A DNA stretch of 5,600 bases from Chloroflexota bacterium (GTDB lineage: Bacteria > Chloroflexota > Dehalococcoidia > UBA3495), in assembly GCA_022563275.1 (NCBI GenBank), contig JADFNR010000020.1, positions 28,678 through 34,277 of the forward strand. Reading direction: 5' to 3'. Position numbers and translations under genes: made by a program. The notes beneath the pieces are model-generated. The model was not told the origin of the DNA and ran no database searches. It saw only the letters and a list, made by a program, of their open reading frames with translations. Numbering within the stretch: position 1 is the stretch's first letter; each line of letters begins with the position of its first letter. Below are positions 1-5,173 of this stretch, in pieces.

Positions 1-314
1 ACCCTATAGCCGACGCCCATGAGCTCCAGAGACCTGGTGAACCCTTCGGACACTCCGGTCACGGCATTGGCGATCAGGCTTCGGGTGAGACCGTGCAGTG
101 AGTGGTGGAATTTGTTATCCGACTTCCGCTCCACCAAAACTACCCCGTCTTCCACTTTGACCAACACCTCGGGGTGGTATTTCTGCTCGAGGGTCCCCCT
201 GGGTCCGGTGACTTTGACCCCGTCGTACTGGACCTCCACCTGGACTCCATCGGGCAGGGGTATGGGCTTTCGGCCAATACGGGAGAGTGTTTTTTCTTGT
301 TTTTTCTCGTTCAC
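1..314 (-). CDS. rplF: 50S ribosomal protein L6, N-terminal part (cut by window edge)
   Basis: L6 binds 23S rRNA near the sarcin-ricin loop and the factor-binding site of the large subunit. About 104 residues are visible, and the gene runs off the left edge; the family is usually about 180 residues. The L6 opening LSRIGRKPIPLPDGV begins at residue 10, followed by VTGPRGTL, then SLHGLTRSLIANAV and SLELMGVGYR. I chose the GTG at 314-312. It gives a short charged leader (VNEKKQEKT), and GGTGAT, matching part of the extended anti-Shine-Dalgarno complement, lies 6 bases upstream. The frame is also open farther upstream into rpsH, so a TTG inside the end of rpsH is a less likely alternative. The rpsH stop lies 7 bases before this start, so translational coupling is likely. 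The family call is very secure; the exact start is moderately secure. Confidence 0.96.
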   Translation of the reverse strand, partial: MNEKKQEKTLSRIGRKPIPLPDGVQVEVQYDGVKVTGPRGTLEQKYHPEVLVKVEDGVVLVERKSDNKFHHSLHGLTRSLIANAVTGVSEGFTRSLELMGVGYR

Positions 315-320
315 AGCCGC

Positions 321-326
321 ATCACC
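321..326 (-). promoter_or_regulatory. Ribosome binding site of rplF
   Basis: On the minus strand GGTGAT lies 6 bases before the GTG start. It complements the downstream half of the extended 16S anti-Shine-Dalgarno sequence. It overlaps the rpsH stop codon, which fits coupled re-initiation by ribosomes finishing S8. An ATG that also overlaps this stop is in a different frame and closes after three codons, so the site supports the GTG. Confidence 0.6.
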
Positions 327-720
327 AGACAAAACAGAGTAGTTCTCCGCCGACGCCTTCACGCCAGGCTTTCCGGCCGGCCATGACGCCCTTGGAGGTG
401 GATACGATAGCTATGCCGATCCCTCCGTAGACCCTGGGAATCTCTCCCTTGCCCACGTAGACCCTCAATCCGGGTTTGCTGACGCGTTTGAGACCTGAGA
501 TAGCCGGTTGTCTTCCCTCCCGGTAGGTGAGGTGTATCCGGATGGTGGGATGCGCCTGTCCCCGGGGCATGTCGAAGTCCCGGATGAAGCCCTCTTCCTT
601 AAGGATCTTGGTCACGGCCAACTTCAGCTTGGAGTGGGGCATACTGACGGAATCGTGACGCACCTGTATCGCGTTACGGATCCTGGTCAACATGTCCGCC
701 AATGGATCGGTTACCGGCAT
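322..720 (-). CDS. rpsH: 30S ribosomal protein S8
   Basis: S8 is a primary 16S rRNA-binding protein that organises the central domain of the small subunit. In E. coli it also represses the spc operon by binding its mRNA. The 132-residue product has the family length. It opens with [13 protein letters not shown] (residues 5-17) and ends with the diagnostic block [14 protein letters not shown] (100-113) and [11 protein letters not shown] (122-132), which form the RNA-binding C-terminal domain. The start is ATG, with a purine-rich GAGAGGGGAGA stretch about 11 bases upstream. It follows the only sizeable gap in the cluster, 105 bases after rpsN, so its expression may be less tightly coupled to upstream translation than that of its neighbours. 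rplF starts 7 bases after its stop. Nothing is missing from the core. Confidence 0.98.
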   Translation of the reverse strand: MPVTDPLADMLTRIRNAIQVRHDSVSMPHSKLKLAVTKILKEEGFIRDFDMPRGQAHPTIRIHLTYREGRQPAISGLKRVSKPGLRVYVGKGEIPRVYGGIGIAIVSTSKGVMAGRKAWREGVGGELLCFVW

Positions 721-778
721 CTTAGGTCTATCTCCCCTCTCCGCCTGAAGTTAACAACATTAGATATCGCTTATTGGA

Positions 779-792
779 CGATCGCTTGATCG
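779..792 (-). repeat. Short inverted repeat CGATC-4 nt-GATCG
   Basis: A 5-base perfect inverted repeat with a 4-base loop lies in the rpsN-rpsH gap. It would form only a weak hairpin alone. No T run follows it on the transcribed strand, so it does not look like a terminator. It could stack next to the neighbouring 806-822 hairpin. Confidence 0.4.
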
Positions 793-802
793 ATTTATCT
801 AC

Positions 803-824
803 TGGAGCGCTGGTGGAGCGCTGG
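803..824 (-). repeat. Tandem 11-base duplication forming a possible hairpin
   Basis: The 11-base unit CCAGCGCTCCA (minus strand) occurs twice head-to-tail at 824-814 and 813-803, immediately after the rpsN stop codon. Each unit contains the palindrome AGCGCT. The two copies can therefore pair to give a 6-base stem with a 5-base loop at 806-822. The duplication is exact, which suggests recent slippage. Any effect on mRNA processing or rpsH expression is inference. Confidence 0.7.
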
Positions 825-825
825 G

Positions 826-1011
826 CTACAAGCTGGCCTTGCGCACGCCGGGCAATTCGCCGTTCAGGGCCAATTCCCGGAAGCAGATGCGGCAGAGTCC
901 GACGTGCCTGATGTAGGCGCGCCCACGGAAGCAGCGGTGGCACCGGTTGTACTCCCGGCCCGGGAACTTGGACTTTTTAAGCCATCTCTGGACTGTTGAT
1001 GTCTTCGCCAA
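826..1011 (-). CDS. rpsN: 30S ribosomal protein S14, zinc-binding (type Z)
   Basis: S14 is a late-binding protein of the small-subunit head, next to S3 and S10 and close to the A site. The 61-residue length and two CxxC pairs (C24-x2-C27 and C40-x2-C43) mark the short zinc-coordinating form, unlike the roughly 100-residue zinc-free form. The family block GLCRICFRELA (38-48) and the ending LPGVRKASL are intact. No ATG fits the N-terminus. The start is TTG at 1011-1009, giving MAKTSTVQRW, with GGAGG 5 bases upstream overlapping the end of rplE. The spacer from the rplE stop is 11 bases. Regulation beyond operon coupling cannot be seen. Some bacteria carry a second, zinc-independent S14 elsewhere, which this window cannot test. 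Confidence 0.97.
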   Translation of the reverse strand: MAKTSTVQRWLKKSKFPGREYNRCHRCFRGRAYIRHVGLCRICFRELALNGELPGVRKASL

Positions 1012-1016
1012 CGATG

Positions 1017-1021
1017 CCTCC
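1017..1021 (-). promoter_or_regulatory. Ribosome binding site deciding the TTG start of rpsN
   Basis: GGAGG on the minus strand lies 5 bases before TTG at 1011. It begins just after the rplE stop codon. There is no in-frame ATG or GTG near the conserved N-terminus, so this strong site is the main support for TTG initiation. Confidence 0.75.
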
Positions 1022-1022
1022 G

Positions 1023-1841
1023 TTAGGCCTCAACCGTGTCTTTGATAAAGGGCATGCCGTAAAGTTCCAGGAGGCGTATGGCCTCCGCATCATTCTTGGC
1101 CGTGGTCGCGATGGTTACCTGCAGTCCACGGATCTTGTCTATCTGGTTGTAATCGATCTCTGGGAAGATGATCTGCTCCCGGATACCGATGGTGTAGTTG
1201 CCGCGCCCGTCCAATCCACGCCTGGCTAGGCCGCGGAAGTCTCGGATACGGGGCAGCGCGGTGTTAACCAATCGGTCCAGGAAATGGTACATCCTGGCCC
1301 CGCGAAGGGTAACCGCGGTGCCGATGGCGTTTCCTTCCCGGAGCTTGAACCCCGCGATGGACTTCTTGGCCTTGGTGACGATGGGCTTCTGACCGCTGAT
1401 CACCGTTAGGTCTCGCGTGGCGGCCTCCATGGCCCGTCCGTTGGTCAGCGCCTCACCCAAGCCGATGTTCAGCACGATCTTCTGCAGCCGCGGGACTTCC
1501 ATCGGGTTCGAATAGTTGAACTCCCGTACCATGGCCGGAATGATCTCGTTCTTAAACTGATCGTAGAGACGGGGCGGAGGCGGCGGTTCCGTTGGCGGCT
1601 CAAGCGCGGCCTCGGCTGCTCTGGCGCCGCGTCCACCGCCGCGCTCACGCCGCTGCCGGCGGGGGGCCTGCTGTTCCTTGCTTTCCGCGGTTTCCTCACC
1701 GCCCTCTTTAGCGCTTTGTTCCGCGCCTTCTTCGGCGGAAGATTCCCCGGACTCGACAGCCTCGGCTGTCTCGCCCACAGTCTCTTCGGAATCTGCGGAC
1801 TCTGCTAGGTCTTCAGGTTGTTGTCTTTCTTCATCGAGCAT
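1023..1841 (-). CDS. rplE: 50S ribosomal protein L5 with 90-residue N-terminal extension
   Basis: L5 binds 5S rRNA and sits in the central protuberance of the large subunit, where it contacts the small-subunit head and P-site tRNA. Residues 91-272 form a complete core of about 182 residues: [30 protein letters not shown] (116-131), [22 protein letters not shown] (149-170) and [14 protein letters not shown] (222-235). The product is 272 residues, against a usual 180 or so. The added N-terminus has three parts: residues 1-56 are Glu/Ala/Ser-rich (21 acidic residues in the first 60), 61-74 are Arg/Gly-rich ([14 protein letters not shown]), and 81-90 are proline-rich. No ATG, GTG or TTG lies close to the core, so the extension appears to be translated. 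ATG at 1841 has AGGAAG 9 bases upstream and overlaps rplX by 11 bases. The core function is certain; the role of the extension is unknown. It is probably disordered. Confidence 0.96.
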   Translation of the reverse strand: MLDEERQQPEDLAESADSEETVGETAEAVESGESSAEEGAEQSAKEGGEETAESKEQQAPRRQRRERGGGRGARAAEAALEPPTEPPPPPRLYDQFKNEIIPAMVREFNYSNPMEVPRLQKIVLNIGLGEALTNGRAMEAATRDLTVISGQKPIVTKAKKSIAGFKLREGNAIGTAVTLRGARMYHFLDRLVNTALPRIRDFRGLARRGLDGRGNYTIGIREQIIFPEIDYNQIDKIRGLQVTIATTAKNDAEAIRLLELYGMPFIKDTVEA

Positions 1842-2151
1842 CGTCGATAACTTCCTGGCATTTGGTGCAACTGCGGACTTTGGAGCCCGTATCCAAGAAG
1901 ACGATCTTGGGCTTGGTCGGCTCGTTGCACTTATTACAGATCAATACCACGTTTGAGGCGTGGATGGAGGCCTCTTTCTGAATCCGTCCCCCTTGGGCCA
2001 CTCCTGGGCGCGCTTTCATATGCCGGGTGACCATGTTTACACCCTCGACGACCAACCGGTCTTGGTCGGGCAGCCGCCGTTCCACCCGGCCGGTTTTGCC
2101 CTTCTCCTTGCCGGCGATCACCAGCACATTGTCTCCGGTGTGGATACGCAT
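1831..2151 (-). CDS. rplX: 50S ribosomal protein L24 with zinc-ribbon insert
   Basis: L24 is an early assembly protein that binds the 5' region of 23S rRNA, near the peptide exit tunnel. The 106-residue product starts with the KOW-type motif [18 protein letters not shown] (6-23). The [10 protein letters not shown] block (37-46) and [15 protein letters not shown] (54-68) follow. The C-terminal part holds two CxxC pairs, C72-x2-C75 and C95-x2-C98, consistent with a zinc ribbon found in some bacterial L24 proteins and absent from E. coli L24. Metal binding is inferred from the cysteines. The ATG shares one base with the rplN stop (TGATG), with AGAGG 7 bases upstream, so the two genes should be coupled. 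The 3' end overlaps rplE by 11 bases. Confidence 0.97.
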   Translation of the reverse strand: MRIHTGDNVLVIAGKEKGKTGRVERRLPDQDRLVVEGVNMVTRHMKARPGVAQGGRIQKEASIHASNVVLICNKCNEPTKPKIVFLDTGSKVRSCTKCQEVIDDAR

Positions 2152-2519
2152 CAGACCACCTCTGGCGCGAGGGAGACGATTCGCATGAAGCCTTTGTCTC
2201 TCAGTTCACGGGCCACCGGGCCAAAGACGCGGGTGCCCCTGGGCAACTGGTCATCCCCGATCAGCACCGCCGCATTGTCATCGAACTTGATGTACGTCCC
2301 GTCGGGGCGGCGACGGCCTTGTGCCTGGCGAATCACCACGGCCCGTACTATCTCGCCTTTGCGGACCGGCGAGTTGGGCGCTGCTTCTCGAACGTTACAG
2401 ACTATTATATCGCCAACGTGGGCGTATCTTCGTTTGCCGCTGCCAGGGATGTTAATGAGGCGTATCACTTTAGCCCCACTATTGTCGGCAACCCTCAGCC
2501 GGGTATAGGTTTGAATCAT
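2151..2519 (-). CDS. rplN: 50S ribosomal protein L14
   Basis: L14 lies on the subunit interface of the 50S and forms intersubunit bridges with 16S rRNA; the ribosome silencing factor RsfS also docks on it. The 122-residue length is exactly typical. Conserved blocks are visible: [14 protein letters not shown] (9-22), VGDIIVCNV (35-43), [11 protein letters not shown] (54-64), DDNAAVLI (80-87) and [13 protein letters not shown] (95-107). ATG at 2519-2517 overlaps the rpsQ stop by 4 bases (ATGA), with AGGAAG 7 bases upstream inside the last codons of rpsQ. Ribosomes that finish the long acidic S17 tail would therefore restart here. In E. coli rplN heads a separate spc operon with its own promoter; here the overlap argues that S10 and spc genes form one transcription unit. 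Confidence 0.98.
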   Translation of the reverse strand: MIQTYTRLRVADNSGAKVIRLINIPGSGKRRYAHVGDIIVCNVREAAPNSPVRKGEIVRAVVIRQAQGRRRPDGTYIKFDDNAAVLIGDDQLPRGTRVFGPVARELRDKGFMRIVSLAPEVV

Positions 2520-3412
2520 TTCTTGTCTTCCTGCTCGCCGGCGTCCGTGTCTTCGCCGTCATCGGCATCGTCGCCTTTGGACTCATCGGCTTCGGGCTCT
2601 TCCTCTACGTCTTCCGGTTCATCTTCGGTCTCTTCTTCAGCTGCTTCAACCTCAGATTCTTCTTCTACCTCTTCAGGTTCATCTTCGGCTTCAGGTTCAT
2701 CTTCGGCAGCTTCGGCTTCAGGTTCATCTTCGGCAGCTTCGGCTTCAGGTTCATCTTCGGCAGCTTCGGCTTCAGGTTCATCTTCGGCAGCTTCAGCCTC
2801 GGGTTCATCTTCGGCTTCAGCCTCTGCTTCGGCAGCTTCAGCCTCGGGTTCTTCCTCTACTTCTTCGGCTACAGCCTCTTCTTCAACAGCTTCAGCCTCG
2901 GGTTCTTCCCCTACTTCTTCGGCTGCAGCCTCTTCTTCAACAGCTTCAGCCTCGGGTTCTTCCTCTACTTCTTCGGCTGCAGCCTCTTCTTCAACAACTT
3001 CAGCCTCAGGTTCGCCGGCAGCTTCCTCTCGGGACGCGGTTTCCGCTTCGGCAGCTTCTGCCGCCGCGGCTTCCGCCCTGGCTTCAGCGGCAAGGATACG
3101 CGGCTGCGTAATCTCAGGGCTAACGTCGGTTTCCAAGTCGATGGGACGGACTTCCGCCACCTGTTTACGTTCCAGTATCTCCATGAGACGCCAGTGTTTG
3201 TTCTTGGAGATGGGCCTGGTCTCTTCGATACGCACCGTGTCGCCCAAGCGGCACTGGTTCTCCGGGTCGTGGACGTAGAACCGGGCTATGCGGCGCATCT
3301 GCTTCCGGTATAGCCGGTGGCGCTGTTTCCAGACCATCTCCACGATCGCGGTCTTGTCCTGATTGGTCCGCACGACGGCGCCGACGCGGACCTTGCGCAT
3401 GGATCTTGCCAC
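2516..3412 (-). CDS. rpsQ: 30S ribosomal protein S17 with long acidic repeat C-terminal tail
   Basis: S17 is a primary binding protein for the 5' domain of 16S rRNA. Residues 1 to about 90 are the OB-fold core: [21 protein letters not shown] (6-26), [21 protein letters not shown] (32-52) and [20 protein letters not shown] (57-76). The protein is 298 residues, about 3.5 times the usual 80-90. After a mixed stretch (90-128), residues 129-278 contain no Lys or Arg and consist almost entirely of Glu, Ala, Pro, Val and Asp in 9-residue units such as EPEAEAAED and EPEAEAVEE. The end is Asp/Gly-rich and finishes with KK. The tail is in frame with no stop, so it is not obviously an error. GTG at 3412 is chosen because AGGAGG lies 7 bases upstream; the in-frame ATG at residue 5 lies too far from that site. 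It shares one base with the rpmC stop. The tail is predicted to be disordered or helical and strongly negative; its function is unknown. Confidence 0.95.
   Translation of the reverse strand: MARSMRKVRVGAVVRTNQDKTAIVEMVWKQRHRLYRKQMRRIARFYVHDPENQCRLGDTVRIEETRPISKNKHWRLMEILERKQVAEVRPIDLETDVSPEITQPRILAAEARAEAAAAEAAEAETASREEAAGEPEAEVVEEEAAAEEVEEEPEAEAVEEEAAAEEVGEEPEAEAVEEEAVAEEVEEEPEAEAAEAEAEAEDEPEAEAAEDEPEAEAAEDEPEAEAAEDEPEAEAAEDEPEAEDEPEEVEEESEVEAAEEETEDEPEDVEEEPEADESKGDDADDGEDTDAGEQEDKK
2683..2808 (-). repeat. 27-base tandem repeats encoding EPEAEAAED units
   Basis: Within the rpsQ tail there are three identical 27-base copies (2701-2727, 2728-2754, 2755-2781). A diverged fourth copy lies at 2782-2808, and an 18-base partial copy lacking an internal stretch lies at 2683-2700. 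The unit length is a multiple of three, so copy-number changes keep the reading frame. The near identity points to recent expansion by slippage or unequal recombination. Confidence 0.9.
2841..3002 (-). repeat. 54-base tandem repeats in the rpsQ tail
   Basis: Three copies of a 54-base unit lie at 2841-2894, 2895-2948 and 2949-3002 and differ by only a few bases. A decayed start of a further copy lies at 3003. Each unit encodes 18 residues, made of two 9-residue halves resembling EPEAEAVEE and EAAAEEVEE. The unit is twice the 27-base period seen next to it, so both arrays probably share an origin. Confidence 0.9.
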
Positions 3413-3612
3413 TAACCAGCCTCCTGAATCTGCCGTTCTCTGATCACTGTCCGGAGCCTGGCGATATTCTTTCTCACCGAACTGGGTTCATTGGTGTTGG
3501 TCAACTGGTTAGTAGCCGCGCTGAACCGAAGGTTCATCAGCTCCCTGTTGGCTTTCACCAACTCTTCGTACAACTGATCGTTGTTGAGTTCCCTTACCTC
3601 GTGAACACGCAT
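3412..3612 (-). CDS. rpmC: 50S ribosomal protein L29
   Basis: L29 is a small helical-hairpin protein beside L23 at the peptide exit tunnel, where signal recognition particle and trigger factor dock. The 66-residue product begins MRVHEVRELNNDQL and has the family core LYEELVKANRELMNLRFSAATNQL (14-37) and RKNIARLRTVIRERQ (47-61), two antiparallel helices joined by a turn. The frame stays open upstream to 3720, but that part overlaps rplP and has no L29 similarity, so ATG at 3612 is preferred. The start is 1 base after the rplP stop. Its Shine-Dalgarno match is poor, which suggests it depends on ribosomes arriving from rplP. Its stop shares one base with the GTG of rpsQ. Confidence 0.96.
   Translation of the reverse strand: MRVHEVRELNNDQLYEELVKANRELMNLRFSAATNQLTNTNEPSSVRKNIARLRTVIRERQIQEAG
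3420..3425 (-). promoter_or_regulatory. Ribosome binding site deciding the GTG start of rpsQ
   Basis: A full AGGAGG on the minus strand lies 7 bases before the GTG at 3412, inside the last codons of rpmC. It would be 19 bases from the in-frame ATG at 3400-3398, too far for efficient initiation. The GTG start is therefore favoured. Confidence 0.8.
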
Positions 3613-3613
3613 A

Positions 3614-4054
3614 TTAAACCAAGCCGTTGGCCACCGCGGCAGCCAACCGGTCTCTGACCACCGTCTTGGTGGGGATGGGCAATTTGCGGGAGGCGAGACG
3701 CAGGGCCTGGACCGCCTCATCGTGGGGCACGCCGGCCACCTCGAAGAGTATCCGGCCCGGCTTTACCACGGCCACCCAATAGTCCACGGCTGCCTTTCCC
3801 CCGCCCATCCGGGTCTCAGCCGCTTTCTTGCTCACCGATTTATCGGGGAAGATGCGGACCCAGACCTGTCCGCCGCGCTTCAGATGCCGCGTAACGGCGA
3901 CACGGGCAGCCTCTATCTGGCGAGCCGTGATCCATGAGGCCCCCATGGCCTTAAGGCCGATCTCACCAAAGGAAACAGAGCTTCCCGTGGTGGCGGCTCC
4001 CCGCATCTTGCCACGGAAATGCTTCCTGAATTTTGTCCGCTTGGGCTGCAACAT
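3614..4054 (-). CDS. rplP: 50S ribosomal protein L16
   Basis: L16 organises the A-site side of the large subunit and contacts the elbow of A-site tRNA and 5S-proximal rRNA. The 146-residue product is slightly longer than the E. coli protein. It opens with [19 protein letters not shown] and continues with [23 protein letters not shown] (29-51), [24 protein letters not shown] (61-84), [16 protein letters not shown] (91-106) and [12 protein letters not shown] (121-132). The conserved loop often written RMGKGKG reads RMGGGKA here, a modest variation in a segment that reaches towards the peptidyl-transferase region. ATG at 4054 has AGGAG 6 bases upstream. The spacer from the rpsC stop is 21 bases, and rpmC starts 1 base after the end. 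Confidence 0.98.
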   Translation of the reverse strand: MLQPKRTKFRKHFRGKMRGAATTGSSVSFGEIGLKAMGASWITARQIEAARVAVTRHLKRGGQVWVRIFPDKSVSKKAAETRMGGGKAAVDYWVAVVKPGRILFEVAGVPHDEAVQALRLASRKLPIPTKTVVRDRLAAAVANGLV

Positions 4055-4075
4055 GGATGGCTCCTAGTCCGGTCC

Positions 4076-4819
4076 TTATTCAGGGTTTTCCAGGTCGACT
4101 GCTTCGAGAGCTTCCTCGATGTCCTCGGCCTGAACTGTTACTTCGATATTTTCCAATTCCTCAACCTCTTCCGGCTGGGGTGGGAGTATCTCGCCGTGAT
4201 AGACCCAGGTCTTGACGCCAACCTGTCCCATGGTGGTGTGCGCCTCGGCCAGGGAGTAATCGATGTCGGCGCGAAGCGTATGCAGGGGCACCCGGCCCAG
4301 CATGAGCTTTTCTACCCGGGCGATCTCAGACCCAGTGATGCGGCCCTTGATGATGATCTTGATCCCTTCGGCCCCGGCCTGCATGCACCTCTGAGCGGCC
4401 TGGCGCATCGCCCGCCGGTAGGCGACCCGGCGCTCCAACTGGTCGGCCACGTTCCGGGCCACCAGATAGGCGTTGGTCTCGGGCTGCTCAATCTCAATGA
4501 TATTCAGTTGTATCCGGCTCTCGGTGATGGACTCGAGCTTGGCGCGCAGGCTCTTCACCCGCTCCCCGTCCCGGCCGATCAGGATTCCCGGACGAGCCGA
4601 GTGGATATTGATCACGCTGTCTTGGGCGCCGCGGTCAATCTCGACCTTTGCTATGCCCGCGTCGGAGAACGCCTTGTATTCGTTCTTGATGCTATCGCGC
4701 AAACGTAGGTCTTCAAGCACCAGGTTCCGGTAGGAACTGCTGTTCGGTGCGTACCAATGGGCCTTCCAGTCCTTGATGATACCAAGACGGAACCCGTAAG
4801 GGTGGACCTTATGCCCCAT
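4076..4819 (-). CDS. rpsC: 30S ribosomal protein S3 with acidic C-terminal tail
   Basis: S3 lines the mRNA entry channel in the small-subunit head with S4 and S5 and contributes to helicase activity. The 247-residue product opens with MGHKVHPYGFRLGIIKDW. The KH type II domain contains SARPGILIGRDGERV (74-88), with GRDG (82-85) as the GxxG loop. The C-terminal S3 domain includes RRAMRQAAQRCMQAGAEGIKI (135-155) and GRITGSEIARVE (159-170). It ends with GVKTWVYHGEILPP (201-214). Residues 216-247 form an acidic tail with 14 Glu/Asp and no Lys or Arg, in contrast to the basic tail of E. coli S3. ATG at 4819 has AGGAG 6 bases upstream and starts 2 bases after the rplV stop. The identification is secure; the role of the tail is unknown. 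Confidence 0.98.
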   Translation of the reverse strand: MGHKVHPYGFRLGIIKDWKAHWYAPNSSSYRNLVLEDLRLRDSIKNEYKAFSDAGIAKVEIDRGAQDSVINIHSARPGILIGRDGERVKSLRAKLESITESRIQLNIIEIEQPETNAYLVARNVADQLERRVAYRRAMRQAAQRCMQAGAEGIKIIIKGRITGSEIARVEKLMLGRVPLHTLRADIDYSLAEAHTTMGQVGVKTWVYHGEILPPQPEEVEELENIEVTVQAEDIEEALEAVDLENPE

Positions 4820-4821
4820 GC

Positions 4822-5169
4822 CTAGCTCCTATTCTCGTCTTCGTCCACAATCACCATCAGGTGGCTGGAACGCTTGATTATCTTGCCTATCCGGCCTCTG
4901 GCCCTGGGCCGGAACCGTTTCAACGGCTTGGCGTTGTCCGCCGATATATGGACGATCCGGAGATTGTCCCGGTCCATCAACATGTTGTTCTCGGCGTTGG
5001 CCGCGGCCGAGGCCACCACTTTCGCCACCGTCTTGGCCCAAGGTGAAGGCAGCAGTTTCAGGTTGTTCAGGGCTTCATCCACCCGTTGGCCCCTGATCAG
5101 GTCCAAGATGGGCTTGAGCCTCTTCTGAGAGGCGCCCAATTGTTTAGCTAATGCTCTTACCGGCGGCAA
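4822..5169 (-). CDS. rplV: 50S ribosomal protein L22
   Basis: L22 binds all domains of 23S rRNA, and its long beta-hairpin lines the exit tunnel, where macrolides and stalling peptides act. The 115-residue product has the usual length. It starts PVRALAKQLGASQKRLKPILDLIRGQRVDEAL (3-34), then has VASAAANAENN (52-62) and the basic hairpin region KPLKRFRPRARGRIGKIIKRSSHL (81-104). The C-terminus DEDENRS is acidic but short. No ATG fits, and TTG at 5169-5167 is the chosen start, with GGGTGAGG 7 bases upstream. The gap after rpsS is 4 bases, and rpsC starts 2 bases after the stop. The hairpin shows no obvious deletion. Confidence 0.96.
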   Translation of the reverse strand: MPPVRALAKQLGASQKRLKPILDLIRGQRVDEALNNLKLLPSPWAKTVAKVVASAAANAENNMLMDRDNLRIVHISADNAKPLKRFRPRARGRIGKIIKRSSHLMVIVDEDENRS

Positions 5170-5173
5170 TCTG

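Larger units (their letters stand above)
721..825 (-). other. rpsN-rpsH intergenic gap with repeat and small hairpins
   Basis: This 105-base gap is the longest non-coding stretch in the window. It looks more AT-rich than the flanking genes. Reading with transcription, it holds an 11-base tandem duplication just after the rpsN stop, two short potential hairpins (806-822 and 779-792), a 7-base direct repeat AAGCGAT (at 766-772 and 781-787), and then the purine-rich ribosome binding region of rpsH. No convincing -35/-10 pair and no hairpin followed by a T run were seen. No open frame inside it looks like a gene. It may be an mRNA regulatory or processing element, but that is inference. Confidence 0.6.

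Noticed and set aside
721..825. Promoter or terminator in the rpsN-rpsH gap
   Set aside because: No convincing -35/-10 pair with proper spacing was found on the minus strand, and neither hairpin is followed by a T run.
728..943. Minus-strand 71-residue frame crossing rpsN and the gap
   Set aside because: Most of it is an alternate frame of rpsN; the part in the gap has no recognisable feature or separate ribosome binding site.
2683..3013. Repeat array as a possible CRISPR
   Set aside because: The units are contiguous, without unique spacers, and lie in frame inside rpsQ. They are protein-coding tandem repeats.
2516..3094. S17 tail as a separate gene or a frameshift fusion
   Set aside because: The frame is continuous from the core, has no internal ribosome binding site with a start, and its stop overlaps the rplN ATG in the normal ATGA manner. 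I see no sign of a frameshift, although raw reads were not available.
2319..3278. Long plus-strand open frame, Ser/Ala-rich, 319 residues
   Set aside because: It is antisense to the acidic tail of S17. The serine-rich translation is the mirror of GAA/GCC-type codons in the repeats, and no ribosome binding site or family feature supports it.
3613..3720. Upstream-extended start for rpmC (to 3720)
   Set aside because: The extra 36 residues are an out-of-frame reading of rplP, and L29 proteins normally start where the ATG at 3612 lies.
4019..4708. Plus-strand open frame of 229 residues
   Set aside because: It lies opposite rpsC, a certain gene with full S3 motifs. The open frame is a by-product of GC-rich codon use.
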